Positions 18,386 through 27,236 are shown, counted from the stretch's first letter. The stretch: DNA of 64,000 bases from Mesorhizobium sp. M00.F.Ca.ET.216.01.1.1 (GCF_004010325.2 NZ_SADR02000008.1:124001-188000), one strand, 5' to 3'. Program-made: numbers and translations. Notes: a model not told the origin generated them from the letters alone.

Positions 18386-20398
18386 CTACCCCGCGCTTCT
18401 GATCCACACCAGCATCTCGCCGGGGTCGCGGTTGTCCCAGGCGAAATAGGGAACGGCCTTGACCTTCGCCTCTTCCACCGCCGGCGGCTCGGCGCGGTAG
18501 AGCCCGTCTTCCCAGTTTTCGAAAGCCTCCTTTTTGGCGACGGCCGAAAGGGTCACGACGCCGCCCAGAAGGTTCGGCTCCTCATGCGCCTCGATCCTTG
18601 CCGCCTGCGGCAAGGCGATGCGATGCAGCTGACCTGCATTGTCGGTCTCCTCGACGCAGTAGATCAGCGGGCCGCGCGACAGCGCGACGCGGCCGATATC
18701 CTGCCGCACCTCCGGATTGGCAAAGAGGCGGTCGACGACCATTTCGAGATCGAGATCGACCCGGTCACCCATGCGCCACTCGCGCCGGATTGCGGCATAG
18801 CCGTCGCTGGTGATGCTGTTCAGGTCGAGCGCCGCGCCGTTCACCCTGAGCGTCGCCTTGCGGCACCAGGCCGGCAGGCGCAGGTGCAAGGTGAACTCGG
18901 TCGGCGCCTCTGGCTCGACGCTGATCGACACCGTGCCATCCCATGGATAGCGGCTGGTCTGGGTCAGGCCTACCGGCCGGCCTGATATCTCAAAGCGGGC
19001 GGTGCTGTCGCCATAGAGGTGGACGGCCAGTGCGTCGTCCGACAGGCTGTAGAAATAGCTGCCGATCGAGGCGACCATGCGCCCGATATTGGGCGGGCAG
19101 CACGGGCAGCGATGCCATTTCCAGCGGTTGTGGGCGCCGCGGCTCTCCAGCGGATTTTCGTAGAAGAACAGCGAGCCATCGAGCGACAGGCCCGAGATCG
19201 AGCCGTTGTAGAGCGCCCGCTCCATCATGTCGGCGTAGCGCGCATTGGGACCCATGCCGAGCATGCGGCTGGCCCAGAACACCAGGCCGACGGAGGCACA
19301 GGTCTCGGCATAGGCGGTTTCGTTGGGAAGGTCGTAGTCGGCGGTAAAACCTTCATTGTGCGACGACGGCCCGAGCCCGCCGGTGATGTAGAGGTTCTTG
19401 GTCGTGAGATCGTCCCACAGCCGGTCGAGCGCCACCCGCAGCGTGTCGTCGCCATATTCGGTCGCGACATCGGCCATGCCGGAATAGAGATACATCGCCC
19501 TCACGGCATGGCCGACGACCTTGTCCTGTTCGCGCACAGGCTTGTGCGACTGGCTGTATTCGTAGGTCTTGAAATGATAAGCCTTGGGGTCGGCGCCGCG
19601 GGCACGCGCCTCCTCGTCGAAGTAATGCGGCTGCTGGCCGCGCTGGTCGATGAAGTATTTTGCGAGGTCCATGTACTTCTGCTGGCCTGTCGCCCGCGCC
19701 AGCTTGACCAGCGCCAGTTCGATCTCCTCATGGCCGCAATAGCCCTTCTTCTTGCCCGGCTCGGGGCCGAATGTCTCGGCGATATGGTCGGCGTAGCGGC
19801 ACATGATGTCGAGCAGTTTGCGCTTGCCTGTGGCCTGGTAGTAGGCGACCGCGCCTTCGATCAGATGGCCGGCGCAATAAAGCTCGTGGCAATCGCGCAA
19901 ATTGGTCCAGCGCAGGCCGGGCTGGATGCGCTGGTACCAGCTCGACAAATAGCCGTCGGGCTGCTGCAGCTTCCCGTACATGTCGATGACGGCGTCGATC
20001 TTCTTCTCCAGCTCGTCATTGCGGCGCCGGTAGAGCGAGTAGGCCGCGGTCTCGATCGTCTTGCCCCAATCGGAGTCCCAGAACATCTGGGTCGTCACCG
20101 TCGATCCGGTGAACTCGTTGCCGGCGGTGGATGCCTCGTCGGGCGACGGCGAATGGAACGGAATGACGACGCCCGGCGACGGCCGGTCCGGGTCGATCTG
20201 CTCGAGCATACGCGCCTGGACGCAGCGGTCATACAGGATGCCGGCGGTCCTGGTGGCGACGGCGTCGACGCGGTCGCCCCAGAAGCCGCGCACATCGACC
20301 TGCGGCACGGGGAGCGGACGGAAGGCGAGCTTCGGCTTGCCCGACTTGCCGGTTTGGCTCGACGTGATGCCCTGATTGGCGGATTGCGATGCAGTCAT
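18386..20398 (-). CDS. glycoside hydrolase family 127 (beta-L-arabinofuranosidase, DUF1680)
   Basis: 670 aa cytosolic enzyme with no signal peptide. An (alpha/alpha)6 barrel is followed by beta-sandwich domains. The cysteine cluster HRCPCCPPNIGRM (about residue 425) matches the zinc-bound catalytic cysteines of the GH127 enzyme HypBA1. It is the last gene of the LacI-controlled ABC operon, about 27 bp after the second permease, so it probably releases L-arabinose from an imported oligosaccharide. ATG at 20398 has GGAG upstream. Confidence 0.92.
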   Translation of the reverse strand: MTASQSANQGITSSQTGKSGKPKLAFRPLPVPQVDVRGFWGDRVDAVATRTAGILYDRCVQARMLEQIDPDRPSPGVVIPFHSPSPDEASTAGNEFTGSTVTTQMFWDSDWGKTIETAAYSLYRRRNDELEKKIDAVIDMYGKLQQPDGYLSSWYQRIQPGLRWTNLRDCHELYCAGHLIEGAVAYYQATGKRKLLDIMCRYADHIAETFGPEPGKKKGYCGHEEIELALVKLARATGQQKYMDLAKYFIDQRGQQPHYFDEEARARGADPKAYHFKTYEYSQSHKPVREQDKVVGHAVRAMYLYSGMADVATEYGDDTLRVALDRLWDDLTTKNLYITGGLGPSSHNEGFTADYDLPNETAYAETCASVGLVFWASRMLGMGPNARYADMMERALYNGSISGLSLDGSLFFYENPLESRGAHNRWKWHRCPCCPPNIGRMVASIGSYFYSLSDDALAVHLYGDSTARFEISGRPVGLTQTSRYPWDGTVSISVEPEAPTEFTLHLRLPAWCRKATLRVNGAALDLNSITSDGYAAIRREWRMGDRVDLDLEMVVDRLFANPEVRQDIGRVALSRGPLIYCVEETDNAGQLHRIALPQAARIEAHEEPNLLGGVVTLSAVAKKEAFENWEDGLYRAEPPAVEEAKVKAVPYFAWDNRDPGEMLVWIRSAG

Positions 20399-20425
20399 CA
20401 ACTTACTCCGTTCAATTCGATTTGG

Positions 20426-21283
20426 TCACTTCACGGCCCCTGCCATCAGGCCGCGGATGTAGAAGCGCTGCAGCAGCAGGAAGAGCACCAGGCACGGCAC
20501 CATCATCACGGTGACGCCCGCCTGCACCGCGCCCCAGTCGATGGCGCCGAAGCGGCCCGACTGCAGCGCCGTCATCATGATCGGCAGCGTGAATTTGGAC
20601 TGGTCCGTCATCAGCACCAGTGCGGCCAGGAACTCGTTCCAGGCGCCGAGGAAGGCGAACAGCGCAATGGTGACGATGCCCGGCCAGACCAGCGGCAGCA
20701 TCACCCTCAGCAGCATGGTGACGTTATTGGCCCCGTCCATGCGGGCGGCTTCCTCGATCTCGCGCGGAACCGCGTCGAAGGCGTTGCGCATCATGAAGAT
20801 TGAGAACGGCAGCTGCAGCGTGACATAGACGCAGACCAGCCCGGTCAGCGTGTTGTGCAGGCCGATCTTGGTCAGCACCAGGAAGATCGGCGTCAGGATC
20901 GACTGGAACGGGATCATGATCGTCGACAGGATGACGACGAACAGCAGGTTCTTCAGCGGAAAGCGGAAGCGCGAGAAGCCATAGCCGGCCAGCACGCTGA
21001 CGATGACCGACAGCAGCACCGTCATCGCAGAGACATAGATGCTGTTTCGCGCCGGCAGCCACAGGCCGTCACCGAAGGTGTTGAGCGTGGCGTAGTTCTC
21101 GATGGAAAAGCCTGATGTCGGCCAGGGCGGCAGCGGCGGCTGGCGTGCCTCCTGCGCCGGCTTGAAGGCCGAAAGCACGGTCCAGACGATCGGCGCCAGG
21201 AACAGTATGGACGCGATGATGCCCGTCGAGTGCTCGGCGATCTGCATGCCGATGCGGCTTTTGCGGCCCATTGCCTGCGCCAT
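20426..21283 (-). CDS. carbohydrate ABC transporter permease (MalG type)
   Basis: 285 aa inner-membrane permease with six predicted spans. The EAA loop reads EEAARMDGANNVTMLLRV. The real start is ATG at 21283, which shares one base with the stop of the upstream permease (TGATG); a longer frame running to 22339 is only read-through in another gene's shadow. It pairs with the permease at 21283-22212. No ATPase gene is in the operon. Confidence 0.93.
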   Translation of the reverse strand: MAQAMGRKSRIGMQIAEHSTGIIASILFLAPIVWTVLSAFKPAQEARQPPLPPWPTSGFSIENYATLNTFGDGLWLPARNSIYVSAMTVLLSVIVSVLAGYGFSRFRFPLKNLLFVVILSTIMIPFQSILTPIFLVLTKIGLHNTLTGLVCVYVTLQLPFSIFMMRNAFDAVPREIEEAARMDGANNVTMLLRVMLPLVWPGIVTIALFAFLGAWNEFLAALVLMTDQSKFTLPIMMTALQSGRFGAIDWGAVQAGVTVMMVPCLVLFLLLQRFYIRGLMAGAVK

Positions 21284-22212
21284 CAGTCGATCCCCTCGGG
21301 TTGGCGCAGCAGCCGCAGCTGGATCAGGCTGAGCGCGACCAGGATGACGAGCAGGATCATCGAAAGTGCCGCGCCGTAGCCGAGCTTGAACGACACGAAC
21401 GACTGGTTGAAGATCCAGTAGACGGCGGTCAGCGTCTGGTTGCGCGGCCCGCCGCGCAGGATGATGTAGAACTGGTCGAAGGCCAGGATCGAGCCGGCAA
21501 CCGACAGGATCAGCGCCAGCGCCAGCGTGCGGCGCATCAGCGGCAAGGTGATGGCCCGGAACCGTGCAAACGGCCCTGCCCCGTCGATCATCGCCGCCTC
21601 CTGCAGCTCCGACGGAATGGACTGCAGGCCGGTCATCAGGATGATCATGGTGAAGCCCGCCACCTTCCAGACGACCATGGCGATGATCGACCAGAAGGCC
21701 GGCTGGAAGGTGGCAAGCAGGTTGAACTTCTTTGCGGTCAGGCCGAGGTCGAAGGCGGCCGGGCTGAACAGGCCGGAATCGACGTTGAGCAGCCACGACC
21801 AGAGCAGGCTGGCCGAGGCGAAGCCGATGACCGCCGGCATGAAGAAGGATGTCCGGTAAAAGCCGGTCAGCTGCCTGGGCCTTTCGATGAAAAGCGCCAA
21901 CGGAAAGGCGACGGCGAAGATCGCGATCGTCACCACCACGGTGTAATAGCCGGTGAAGCGCAGCGCGTTCCAGAACCTGGTATCGCGCAGGATCGCCCAG
22001 TAATTGTCGAGGCCGATGAAGGAGTGCGCGCCCATCAGCGGCCAGTTGTGCAGCGACATCCACGCCGTCATGCCGAGCGGTATGATGAAGAAGACGACGA
22101 CCAGGGCGACTGCCGGCGCGACATAAAGCAGGCCGATCCACTGCCGGCGGCCGGTGCCGACGAGTTTTCTGGCGCGGGCGGGTGCCGAGGTTGCTGCTGC
22201 GATTGAGGTCAT
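21283..22212 (-). CDS. carbohydrate ABC transporter permease (MalF/UgpA type)
   Basis: 309 aa with six predicted membrane spans and the EAA loop QEAAMIDGAGPFARFRAI. It forms the transmembrane channel with the MalG-type partner that follows. Upstream, a long palindromic element separates it from the binding-protein gene. The operon encodes no ATPase, so a shared MsmK/UgpC-type subunit encoded elsewhere must energise it (inference from known CUT1 systems). Confidence 0.93.
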   Translation of the reverse strand: MTSIAAATSAPARARKLVGTGRRQWIGLLYVAPAVALVVVFFIIPLGMTAWMSLHNWPLMGAHSFIGLDNYWAILRDTRFWNALRFTGYYTVVVTIAIFAVAFPLALFIERPRQLTGFYRTSFFMPAVIGFASASLLWSWLLNVDSGLFSPAAFDLGLTAKKFNLLATFQPAFWSIIAMVVWKVAGFTMIILMTGLQSIPSELQEAAMIDGAGPFARFRAITLPLMRRTLALALILSVAGSILAFDQFYIILRGGPRNQTLTAVYWIFNQSFVSFKLGYGAALSMILLVILVALSLIQLRLLRQPEGID

Positions 22213-22236
22213 GCGTGCTCTTCCGTTGGTGCGCCG

Positions 22237-22377
22237 TCCCTCTCCCCCTTGAGGGGAGGGTCCGGCCGAAGGCCGGGGGTGGGGTCCTCCCCGACGCGCG
22301 CCGACAGAAAAACGTCGAGCACTTCCGAGATGACCCCACCCGGACCTGCAGTCCGACCTCCCCTCGAGGGGAGGTAT
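22237..22377. repeat. palindromic intergenic element between binding-protein and permease genes
   Basis: The outer arms pair: CCCTCTCCCCCTTGAGGGG with its complement near CCTCCCCTCGAGGGGAGG, and GGGGTGGGGTC with GACCCCACCC. An internal hairpin GGCCGAAGGCC is also visible. It is the same class as the element at 6357-6488. It lies inside an operon and so will be transcribed, giving a large RNA hairpin 3' of the binding-protein cistron. Confidence 0.8.
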
Positions 22378-22390
22378 GGCCGGCGCCAGC

Positions 22391-23647
22391 CTACTTCTGC
22401 GGCGCCTGATCGATGATCGACTGCATGGTCTCCTGCGCGTTGGCGATGGCGCCGTCGACGTCGTCGCCGAAGAAGACCTCGTTGACCATCTGCGTCCACG
22501 GGCCGTTGGCGGAGTTGATCAGGTCGTTGAACACCACGGTATAGGGCGTGCGGCCCTTGGCCATGGCCTCGGCCGCGATCTGATAGCGCGGATCGAGATC
22601 CTTCAGCGCCTCCTTGGCGATATCGCCGCGCACGGGAAGGCTGCCATATTTCGCCAGGATGGTCTGGCCTTCGAGCGAATAGGCGAAATCAAGGAACTCC
22701 TTCACCACCGCGATCTTCGTGGTGCCCTTGGTGACGACGAAGTTGTCGCCGCCGGCAAAAGACGACCAGCCGCCATCCTTGCCCGGCAGGAAGGTGACGC
22801 CATAGTCGATATCTGGATACTGCGTGTTCAGCGCGCCGATGGCGAAGGCGCCGGACGGCGAGATGCCGATATTGCCGGTGGCAAAGGCGGCAAAGAAATT
22901 GGAGCCGGTGTCGGTCTGCGCGCCTGCCGGCACCAGATCCTTCTTGATCATCGAGCGGTAAAGGTCGATGGCGCCGCGCAGCTGCGGGCTGTCCAGCGTC
23001 GCCTTCGAGCCATCCTCGGTGAGGATATCGCCGCCCGATGCCCAGATCAGCGGCGTGAAGGTGAAGATGTTGCAGCCGCCGCAATTGCCTGAGAAGTAGA
23101 AGCCCTTGATGTCGCCGCCGAGCGCGTTGACCTTTTCGGCGTCGGTTTCGATTTCGGCCCAGTTGGTCGGGCCTTTCTCAGGGTCGAGGCCGGCCTGCTT
23201 GAACAGCTTCTTGTTCCAGACCAGCACCGAACTGTCGGCCGAGAACGGCAGCCCGTAGATGCGGCCCTTGTAGGTGCCGGTCTTGACGTGCGCCGGCGAC
23301 AGGCTGGCGAAGTAAGGCAGGGATTTCGCCCAGTCGGTGATGTCTTCGAGCTGGCCTGCGGCCGCGAAGGACGGCGTGTAGATGAGGTCGAGCGACAGCG
23401 CATCCGGCGCGGTGCCGCCGGCGGCAGCGGCGCCGTATTTCGGAATGATCTCGGCGTTGGGGATGATGTCCAGCTTGATCTGGTTCTCATGGCCCTTGTT
23501 GAACGCGTCGACGACGCGCGGCATGAAGTTCGAGCCGTCGGCGCGAACCCAGATGTTGGCGGTTTCGGCGGCCGCGGCAGGCCACACTGTTGCCGGTATG
23601 CACAGAATGCTCGCGGCAAAAGCGAGCCCGGTAATGATGGTCCTCAT
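22391..23647 (-). CDS. carbohydrate ABC transporter substrate-binding protein (SBP family 1)
   Basis: 418 aa periplasmic protein with a Sec signal peptide ending in AAAAETAN at about residue 28. Family 1 binding proteins carry malto-, arabino- or other oligosaccharides. The start at 23647 (MRTIITGLAF) has GGAGGAGAA upstream. First structural gene of the GH127 operon after lacI; with GH127 downstream, a beta-L-arabinofuranose-containing oligosaccharide is the best guess for the ligand. Confidence 0.92.
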   Translation of the reverse strand: MRTIITGLAFAASILCIPATVWPAAAAETANIWVRADGSNFMPRVVDAFNKGHENQIKLDIIPNAEIIPKYGAAAAGGTAPDALSLDLIYTPSFAAAGQLEDITDWAKSLPYFASLSPAHVKTGTYKGRIYGLPFSADSSVLVWNKKLFKQAGLDPEKGPTNWAEIETDAEKVNALGGDIKGFYFSGNCGGCNIFTFTPLIWASGGDILTEDGSKATLDSPQLRGAIDLYRSMIKKDLVPAGAQTDTGSNFFAAFATGNIGISPSGAFAIGALNTQYPDIDYGVTFLPGKDGGWSSFAGGDNFVVTKGTTKIAVVKEFLDFAYSLEGQTILAKYGSLPVRGDIAKEALKDLDPRYQIAAEAMAKGRTPYTVVFNDLINSANGPWTQMVNEVFFGDDVDGAIANAQETMQSIIDQAPQK

Positions 23648-23719
23648 GGTTCTCCTCCTTCTTCGGCCGCGCTCCCCGAGGATTGGGTTGGGCGGCACGT
23701 TTGGTTTCAGCCGTTGGTT

Positions 23720-24763
23720 TCAGCCGCCCAGTGGACGGCCGCATGACTGACGTACCACCAGCCGGCACGGCAGTTTTCGGAGGCCCGGCTCGGCGGGTTG
23801 GCCGCCGACGAGCGAAAGCAATGTGAGGCCGGCCTCGCGTCCGAGTGCGGCCAGGTTCATGTCGACGGAGGTCAGCGGCGGGCGCGTCGCCTCGGCCACG
23901 ATCTCCCAATTGTCGAAACCGATGACACCGACCTCGTCCGGCACATCAATGCCGCGTTCGCGCAGCGCGTCGATGACGCCGCGCGCGATCTGGTCGTTGC
24001 CGCAGAACACCGCATCGGGCGCCTCGCGCTTACCATCGAAGAGCGTCCCGACCGCCTCGTGGCCCCACGCTTCCGACCACGAGCCCAGCAGGGGCTCGGC
24101 GGCCGGCAAGCCGTTCTCGGCCAGCACGTCACGATAGGCCTGCGCCCGCGCATGCACCACGGCAAAACTCGCTGGTCCCGTGACATGGGCGATGCGGCGG
24201 CGCCCGAGCCGGCAGAAATGCTCGACCGCCAGGCGCGCGCCGCCGGCGTCATCCGAGACGAAGGCGATGGCGCCGGGATCAGGCTGGGTAAAGGCGTAGA
24301 TCGCCGGAATGCCGAGATTGGACAGGTCGACCGGCAGATGGCGGTCGATGCGCTTGCCGGTGGCGATGATGCCGTCGACGCGCTTGTCGAGCATGGCATC
24401 GACATGCAGCTGGCCGAGGCGCGGGTCGTCCTCGACATTGCAGAGAAACACCGAGACGCCGGCGTCGACCAGCGCATCGGAAACACCGGCCATGAGCGGC
24501 AGCGAAAAGCGGCCATAGGTATCGTTGGTCAACAGGCCGACGGTAAAACTGCGCCGGCGCAAAAGGCTCTGCGCCAGGCTGTTCGGGCGAAAGCCGAGGC
24601 GCTGCGCCGTCTCGCGAATGCGCTCGCGCGTCTCGGCAGTCATCCGCCCCTGCCCGTTGAGCGCCTTCGACGCCGTCGCCACGCTGACGCCAGCCGTGGC
24701 CGCCACCTCACGCAAGGTGACTGGCTTGGCAAAAACAGGCGTTGGCTGCGCGTCGGACGCCAT
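23720..24763 (-). CDS. LacI-family transcriptional regulator
   Basis: 347 aa. The LacI HTH is at about residues 16-65 (TLREVAATAGVSVATASKAL, NGQGRMTAETRERIR) and a periplasmic-binding-like effector domain follows. The start at 24763 (MASDAQPTPV) is preferred; the longer frame runs through the operators. Two near-identical palindromes lie just upstream, so it probably represses its own gene and the ABC/GH127 operon, releasing in the presence of the sugar. Confidence 0.92.
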   Translation of the reverse strand: MASDAQPTPVFAKPVTLREVAATAGVSVATASKALNGQGRMTAETRERIRETAQRLGFRPNSLAQSLLRRRSFTVGLLTNDTYGRFSLPLMAGVSDALVDAGVSVFLCNVEDDPRLGQLHVDAMLDKRVDGIIATGKRIDRHLPVDLSNLGIPAIYAFTQPDPGAIAFVSDDAGGARLAVEHFCRLGRRRIAHVTGPASFAVVHARAQAYRDVLAENGLPAAEPLLGSWSEAWGHEAVGTLFDGKREAPDAVFCGNDQIARGVIDALRERGIDVPDEVGVIGFDNWEIVAEATRPPLTSVDMNLAALGREAGLTLLSLVGGQPAEPGLRKLPCRLVVRQSCGRPLGG

Positions 24764-24788
24764 GATTCGGTTTTTGATCCTCCCATTT

Positions 24789-24804
24789 GGGAAAAGCTTT
24801 TCTC
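24789..24804. promoter_or_regulatory. LacI-family operator 1
   Basis: GGGAAAAGCTTTTCTC contains the perfect 12-bp palindrome GAAAAGCTTTTC with the central CG-type GC step favoured by LacI proteins. It lies 26 bp upstream of the lacI ATG. Confidence 0.8.
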
Positions 24805-24856
24805 TTACAGGCCGGTAGCGTGTCGATCGGGGTGGCGGACGAACGCTGCAAAGCTT

Positions 24857-24872
24857 GGGAAAAGGTTTTCTC
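24857..24872. promoter_or_regulatory. LacI-family operator 2
   Basis: GGGAAAAGGTTTTCTC differs from operator 1 by a single base. The two sites are 68 bp apart, between six and seven helical turns, so looping or dual control of divergent promoters is possible. It lies just before the strong ribosome-binding site of the remnant reading frame at 24885. Confidence 0.78.
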
Positions 24873-24884
24873 AAAGGAGAGACT

Positions 24885-25046
24885 ATGACGAAGATTCGGG
24901 TATGGCAAGTGGGTTGGCATGCTCATGCCAAGGGCCTGTTCACCACTCCAGAACGAAAGAACATCGAGCCACGGACGGGGGCGGCACTGCCTACGGCATG
25001 GGTCCCTGCGCTTCCGCGATCGAGCCCCTCTGCTCGGCGGCAATGA
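24885..25046 (+). pseudogene. probable 5' remnant of a gene once divergent from lacI
   Basis: An excellent Shine-Dalgarno sequence (AAAGGAGAG) precedes the ATG at 24885, and the first residues MTKIRVWQVG look like a real cytosolic N-terminus, similar in style to Gfo/Idh/MocA oxidoreductases. The reading frame soon turns arginine/proline-rich, runs into the antisense of the LysR gene at 24991 and stops after 53 codons. I read this as the start of a sugar-metabolism gene cut off by a rearrangement between about 24940 and 24990. The original function cannot be named. Confidence 0.5.
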
Positions 25047-25905
25047 GCATTTCGACGAAACTGCTCACCTTGGGCGGACGGAAGCGCGCGGCGGGGTAGA
25101 CCGTATAGATGCCTCCGGAAGGCAGCCGCCACTCGGGCAGGACGTGGATGAGCCGCCCCGCGGTCAGATCGTCCCTCACCAGGAAATCCGGCAGGACCGA
25201 CAGCCCGGCGCCGGTGCGGACGGCCGCCAACACTGCCGGCGTCGCATCGATCGAGATCGTTGCATGCATCTGCACGGCCCGACGCTCGAGGTCGCCGCGC
25301 GAAAATTGCCACAGCAGCGGTTCGCGCAGCGCCATGTTGGCGATGAAGGGCAGCCTGGCAAGGTCTTCCGGTTCAGTAGCGGTGATCCGCCCGGCGAAGT
25401 CCGCGCCGCCCACCATTAACTGCCGGAAAGTGCCGATGCGTCGCGCCTGCAGGCTTGAATCGGTCAGCCAGCCGACGCGAATCGCCACGTCCATCCTGCC
25501 GGAAACGAGGTCGATGCTCTCGTCGCCCAGCGTCAGTTCCACCCGGCAGGCGGGATAGCGCGCGCTGAAGGCAGTGACTACCTGCACGACCGCCGACGTG
25601 CCGTAGTCGTTAGGCGCGGCGATGCGCAGGGTGCCGGTCGGCTCGGCGGCAGCCTGCGCGAGTTCGTCAAAGGCATCCTCCGCCTCCCGCAGGATCAGCA
25701 GGCAGCGAGCATGGAATATCCGGCCCGCCTCGGTCGGCTGCACCCGCCGTGTGGTGCGGATCAGCAGCGTCGTTCCGACGTCCTGCTCCAGCCGTGCAAC
25801 CTGCTGGCTGACAACCGCCTTAGTGATACCCAACCGCTCGGCCGCCCGCGTGAACGAGCCGGCATCGACTACCGCCGCGAAGTAGGCCAGTCGGTTGAGG
25901 TTCAT
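24991..25905 (-). CDS. LysR-family transcriptional regulator
   Basis: 304 aa. HTH at residues 1-60 (FTRAAERLGITKAVVSQQVA, LEQDVGTTLLIR) and a LysR substrate-binding domain (AaeR/DmlR-like subgroup). It is divergent from the MBL-fold gene at 26074 with 168 bp between them, including a palindrome, and is its probable regulator. Its 3' end lies where the truncated reading frame at 24885 was interrupted. Confidence 0.87.
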   Translation of the reverse strand: MNLNRLAYFAAVVDAGSFTRAAERLGITKAVVSQQVARLEQDVGTTLLIRTTRRVQPTEAGRIFHARCLLILREAEDAFDELAQAAAEPTGTLRIAAPNDYGTSAVVQVVTAFSARYPACRVELTLGDESIDLVSGRMDVAIRVGWLTDSSLQARRIGTFRQLMVGGADFAGRITATEPEDLARLPFIANMALREPLLWQFSRGDLERRAVQMHATISIDATPAVLAAVRTGAGLSVLPDFLVRDDLTAGRLIHVLPEWRLPSGGIYTVYPAARFRPPKVSSFVEMLIAAEQRGSIAEAQGPMP

Positions 25906-25934
25906 GCGTCAACCATCGGTGATCGGCTCTCCAC

Positions 25935-25951
25935 CCATTGTCAGTCAATGG
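25935..25951. promoter_or_regulatory. palindrome in the LysR/MBL divergent region
   Basis: CCATTG-TCAGT-CAATGG is a perfect 6-bp inverted repeat with a 5-bp spacer, 30 bp upstream of the LysR start. Its size suits a LysR-family site, though it does not match the T-N11-A form exactly. Assignment is inference. Confidence 0.4.
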
Positions 25952-26073
25952 CACACATTACGTCTTTTTTGTTGGTCTTCAATATGCATTCCGGCTTTGC
26001 CATCTTCCGTGCAATCGCAGCGCGAGCGCAAAGATGCGTCGCCCGGCTCACCCGAAGTCCCCAGGAGATATTC

Positions 26074-26970
26074 ATGTTCACACGGAGAACCATCATGAAA
26101 ACCACCCTCGCCGCCGGCGCAGCTGCCGTCTTCGCTCCCGCCGGGCTTGGCCATGCGGCCGCCTGGCTTTCCTGGAAGCACTTCCCGGCCGGGGAAAACG
26201 GCTTCTTTCGCGCCCCCGTGCTCATCACCGGCGCTTCCGAGGTTCTGCTGATCGACGGCGGGTTCACCTATACCGACGGCCGCGCCGTGGCCGACGCGAT
26301 CAAGGCGACGGGCAAGACGCTCACTGCCATCTATGTCAGCCAGTCCGACCCGGACTATTATTTCGGCCTCAAGCCGATCAATGAGGCTTTTCCCGACGCA
26401 CGGGTGATCGCCGCGTCCGAGACGGTGACCGCCATCAACGCCAATGTGGAAAAGAAACTCGCCGCCTGGGGGCCGCAGCTCAAGGAGAATGGTCCGCAGA
26501 CGCTCGCCGATATCGTCATTCCCGAGATCTTCGACGGCAAGACGCTCACCGTTGATGGCGAGACGATCGAGATCGTCGACGCAGAAGGCCTCGCCAACAG
26601 GCGCTATCTCTTCGTGCCGTCACTGAATGCAGTGTTCGGCGGAGTGATCATTTTTTCCGGCGTGCATGTCTGGACGGCCGACACGCCGAGCAAGGAGCAG
26701 CGCGCCGCCTGGCTCGCCAATCTCGAAAAGATCGCTGCCGCCAAGCCGGCCATCGTCGTGCCCGGCCACATGACGCCGCAGGCCGCCACCGACCTCTCCG
26801 GCGTCGAGCACACCAGGGTCTATCTCACTGCCTTCGAGGAGGAATTGCCCAAGGCCAAGGACGCGGCCGCGCTCAAAGGCGCCATGGAAGCCCGCTTCCC
26901 CGGCCTCGGCATGGGGGTTGCGCTCGACATCGGCTCCAAGGTTGCCACCGGCGAGATGAAGTGGGGCTGA
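26074..26970 (+). CDS. exported MBL-fold protein with an altered metal site
   Basis: 298 aa with a signal peptide (RRTIMKTTLAAGAAAVFAP, cleavage near AAAW), so periplasmic. The fold is metallo-beta-lactamase-like: LIDGGFTYTDG, a middle motif, and VVPGHMTP late. The usual HXHXDH zinc motif is replaced by QSDPDY in IYVSQSDPDYYFG, so three of the four ligands are missing. The start at 26074 has CAGGAGA upstream; the longer frame overlaps the LysR gene. Probably controlled by the divergent LysR. The substrate is unknown. Confidence 0.82.
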   Translation: MFTRRTIMKTTLAAGAAAVFAPAGLGHAAAWLSWKHFPAGENGFFRAPVLITGASEVLLIDGGFTYTDGRAVADAIKATGKTLTAIYVSQSDPDYYFGLKPINEAFPDARVIAASETVTAINANVEKKLAAWGPQLKENGPQTLADIVIPEIFDGKTLTVDGETIEIVDAEGLANRRYLFVPSLNAVFGGVIIFSGVHVWTADTPSKEQRAAWLANLEKIAAAKPAIVVPGHMTPQAATDLSGVEHTRVYLTAFEEELPKAKDAAALKGAMEARFPGLGMGVALDIGSKVATGEMKWG

Positions 26971-27050
26971 GATGAGCGCCAATCTCGATCTGATCCGGGC
27001 CACCTGCGAAGGATCATCATCGGAGGAGAACGGCCGCAAATTGTCGACGT

Positions 27051-27236
27051 CGCGCCGCCCCTCATCCGCCTGCCGGCACCTTCTCCCCGTATAGTGACGG
27101 GAGAAGGACGCCCTCGTCGAAGATTTCGCCAATCGCCAACATCGCAGGACGAGCGCTGAGGTTGCGGCAGTACCCCTTCTCCCCGTCACTATACGGGGAG
27201 AAGGGGTACTGCCCGGCAGGGCGATGAGGGGCGGCG
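27051..27236. repeat. large imperfect palindrome, rhizobial-type element
   Basis: The left arm has GCCCCTCATCCGCCTGCC and CTTCTCCCCGTATAGTGACG; the right arm has CCGTCACTATACGGGGAGAAG and GGCAGGGCGATGAGGGGC, its reverse complement. The centre holds an unpaired segment including TTCGCCAATCGCCAAC, a piece also seen near 61190. The element marks the left edge of the rearranged 27-30 kb region. The stretch 26971-27330 holds no gene. Confidence 0.8.

Noticed and set aside
19019..20803. 594-codon plus-strand reading frame
   Set aside because: It is antisense to GH127 and the MalG-type permease and has no start signal or family similarity.
20426..22339. Permease frame extended to 637 codons
   Set aside because: Only the last 285 codons match a permease; the rest runs through the MalF-type gene in another frame and through a palindrome.
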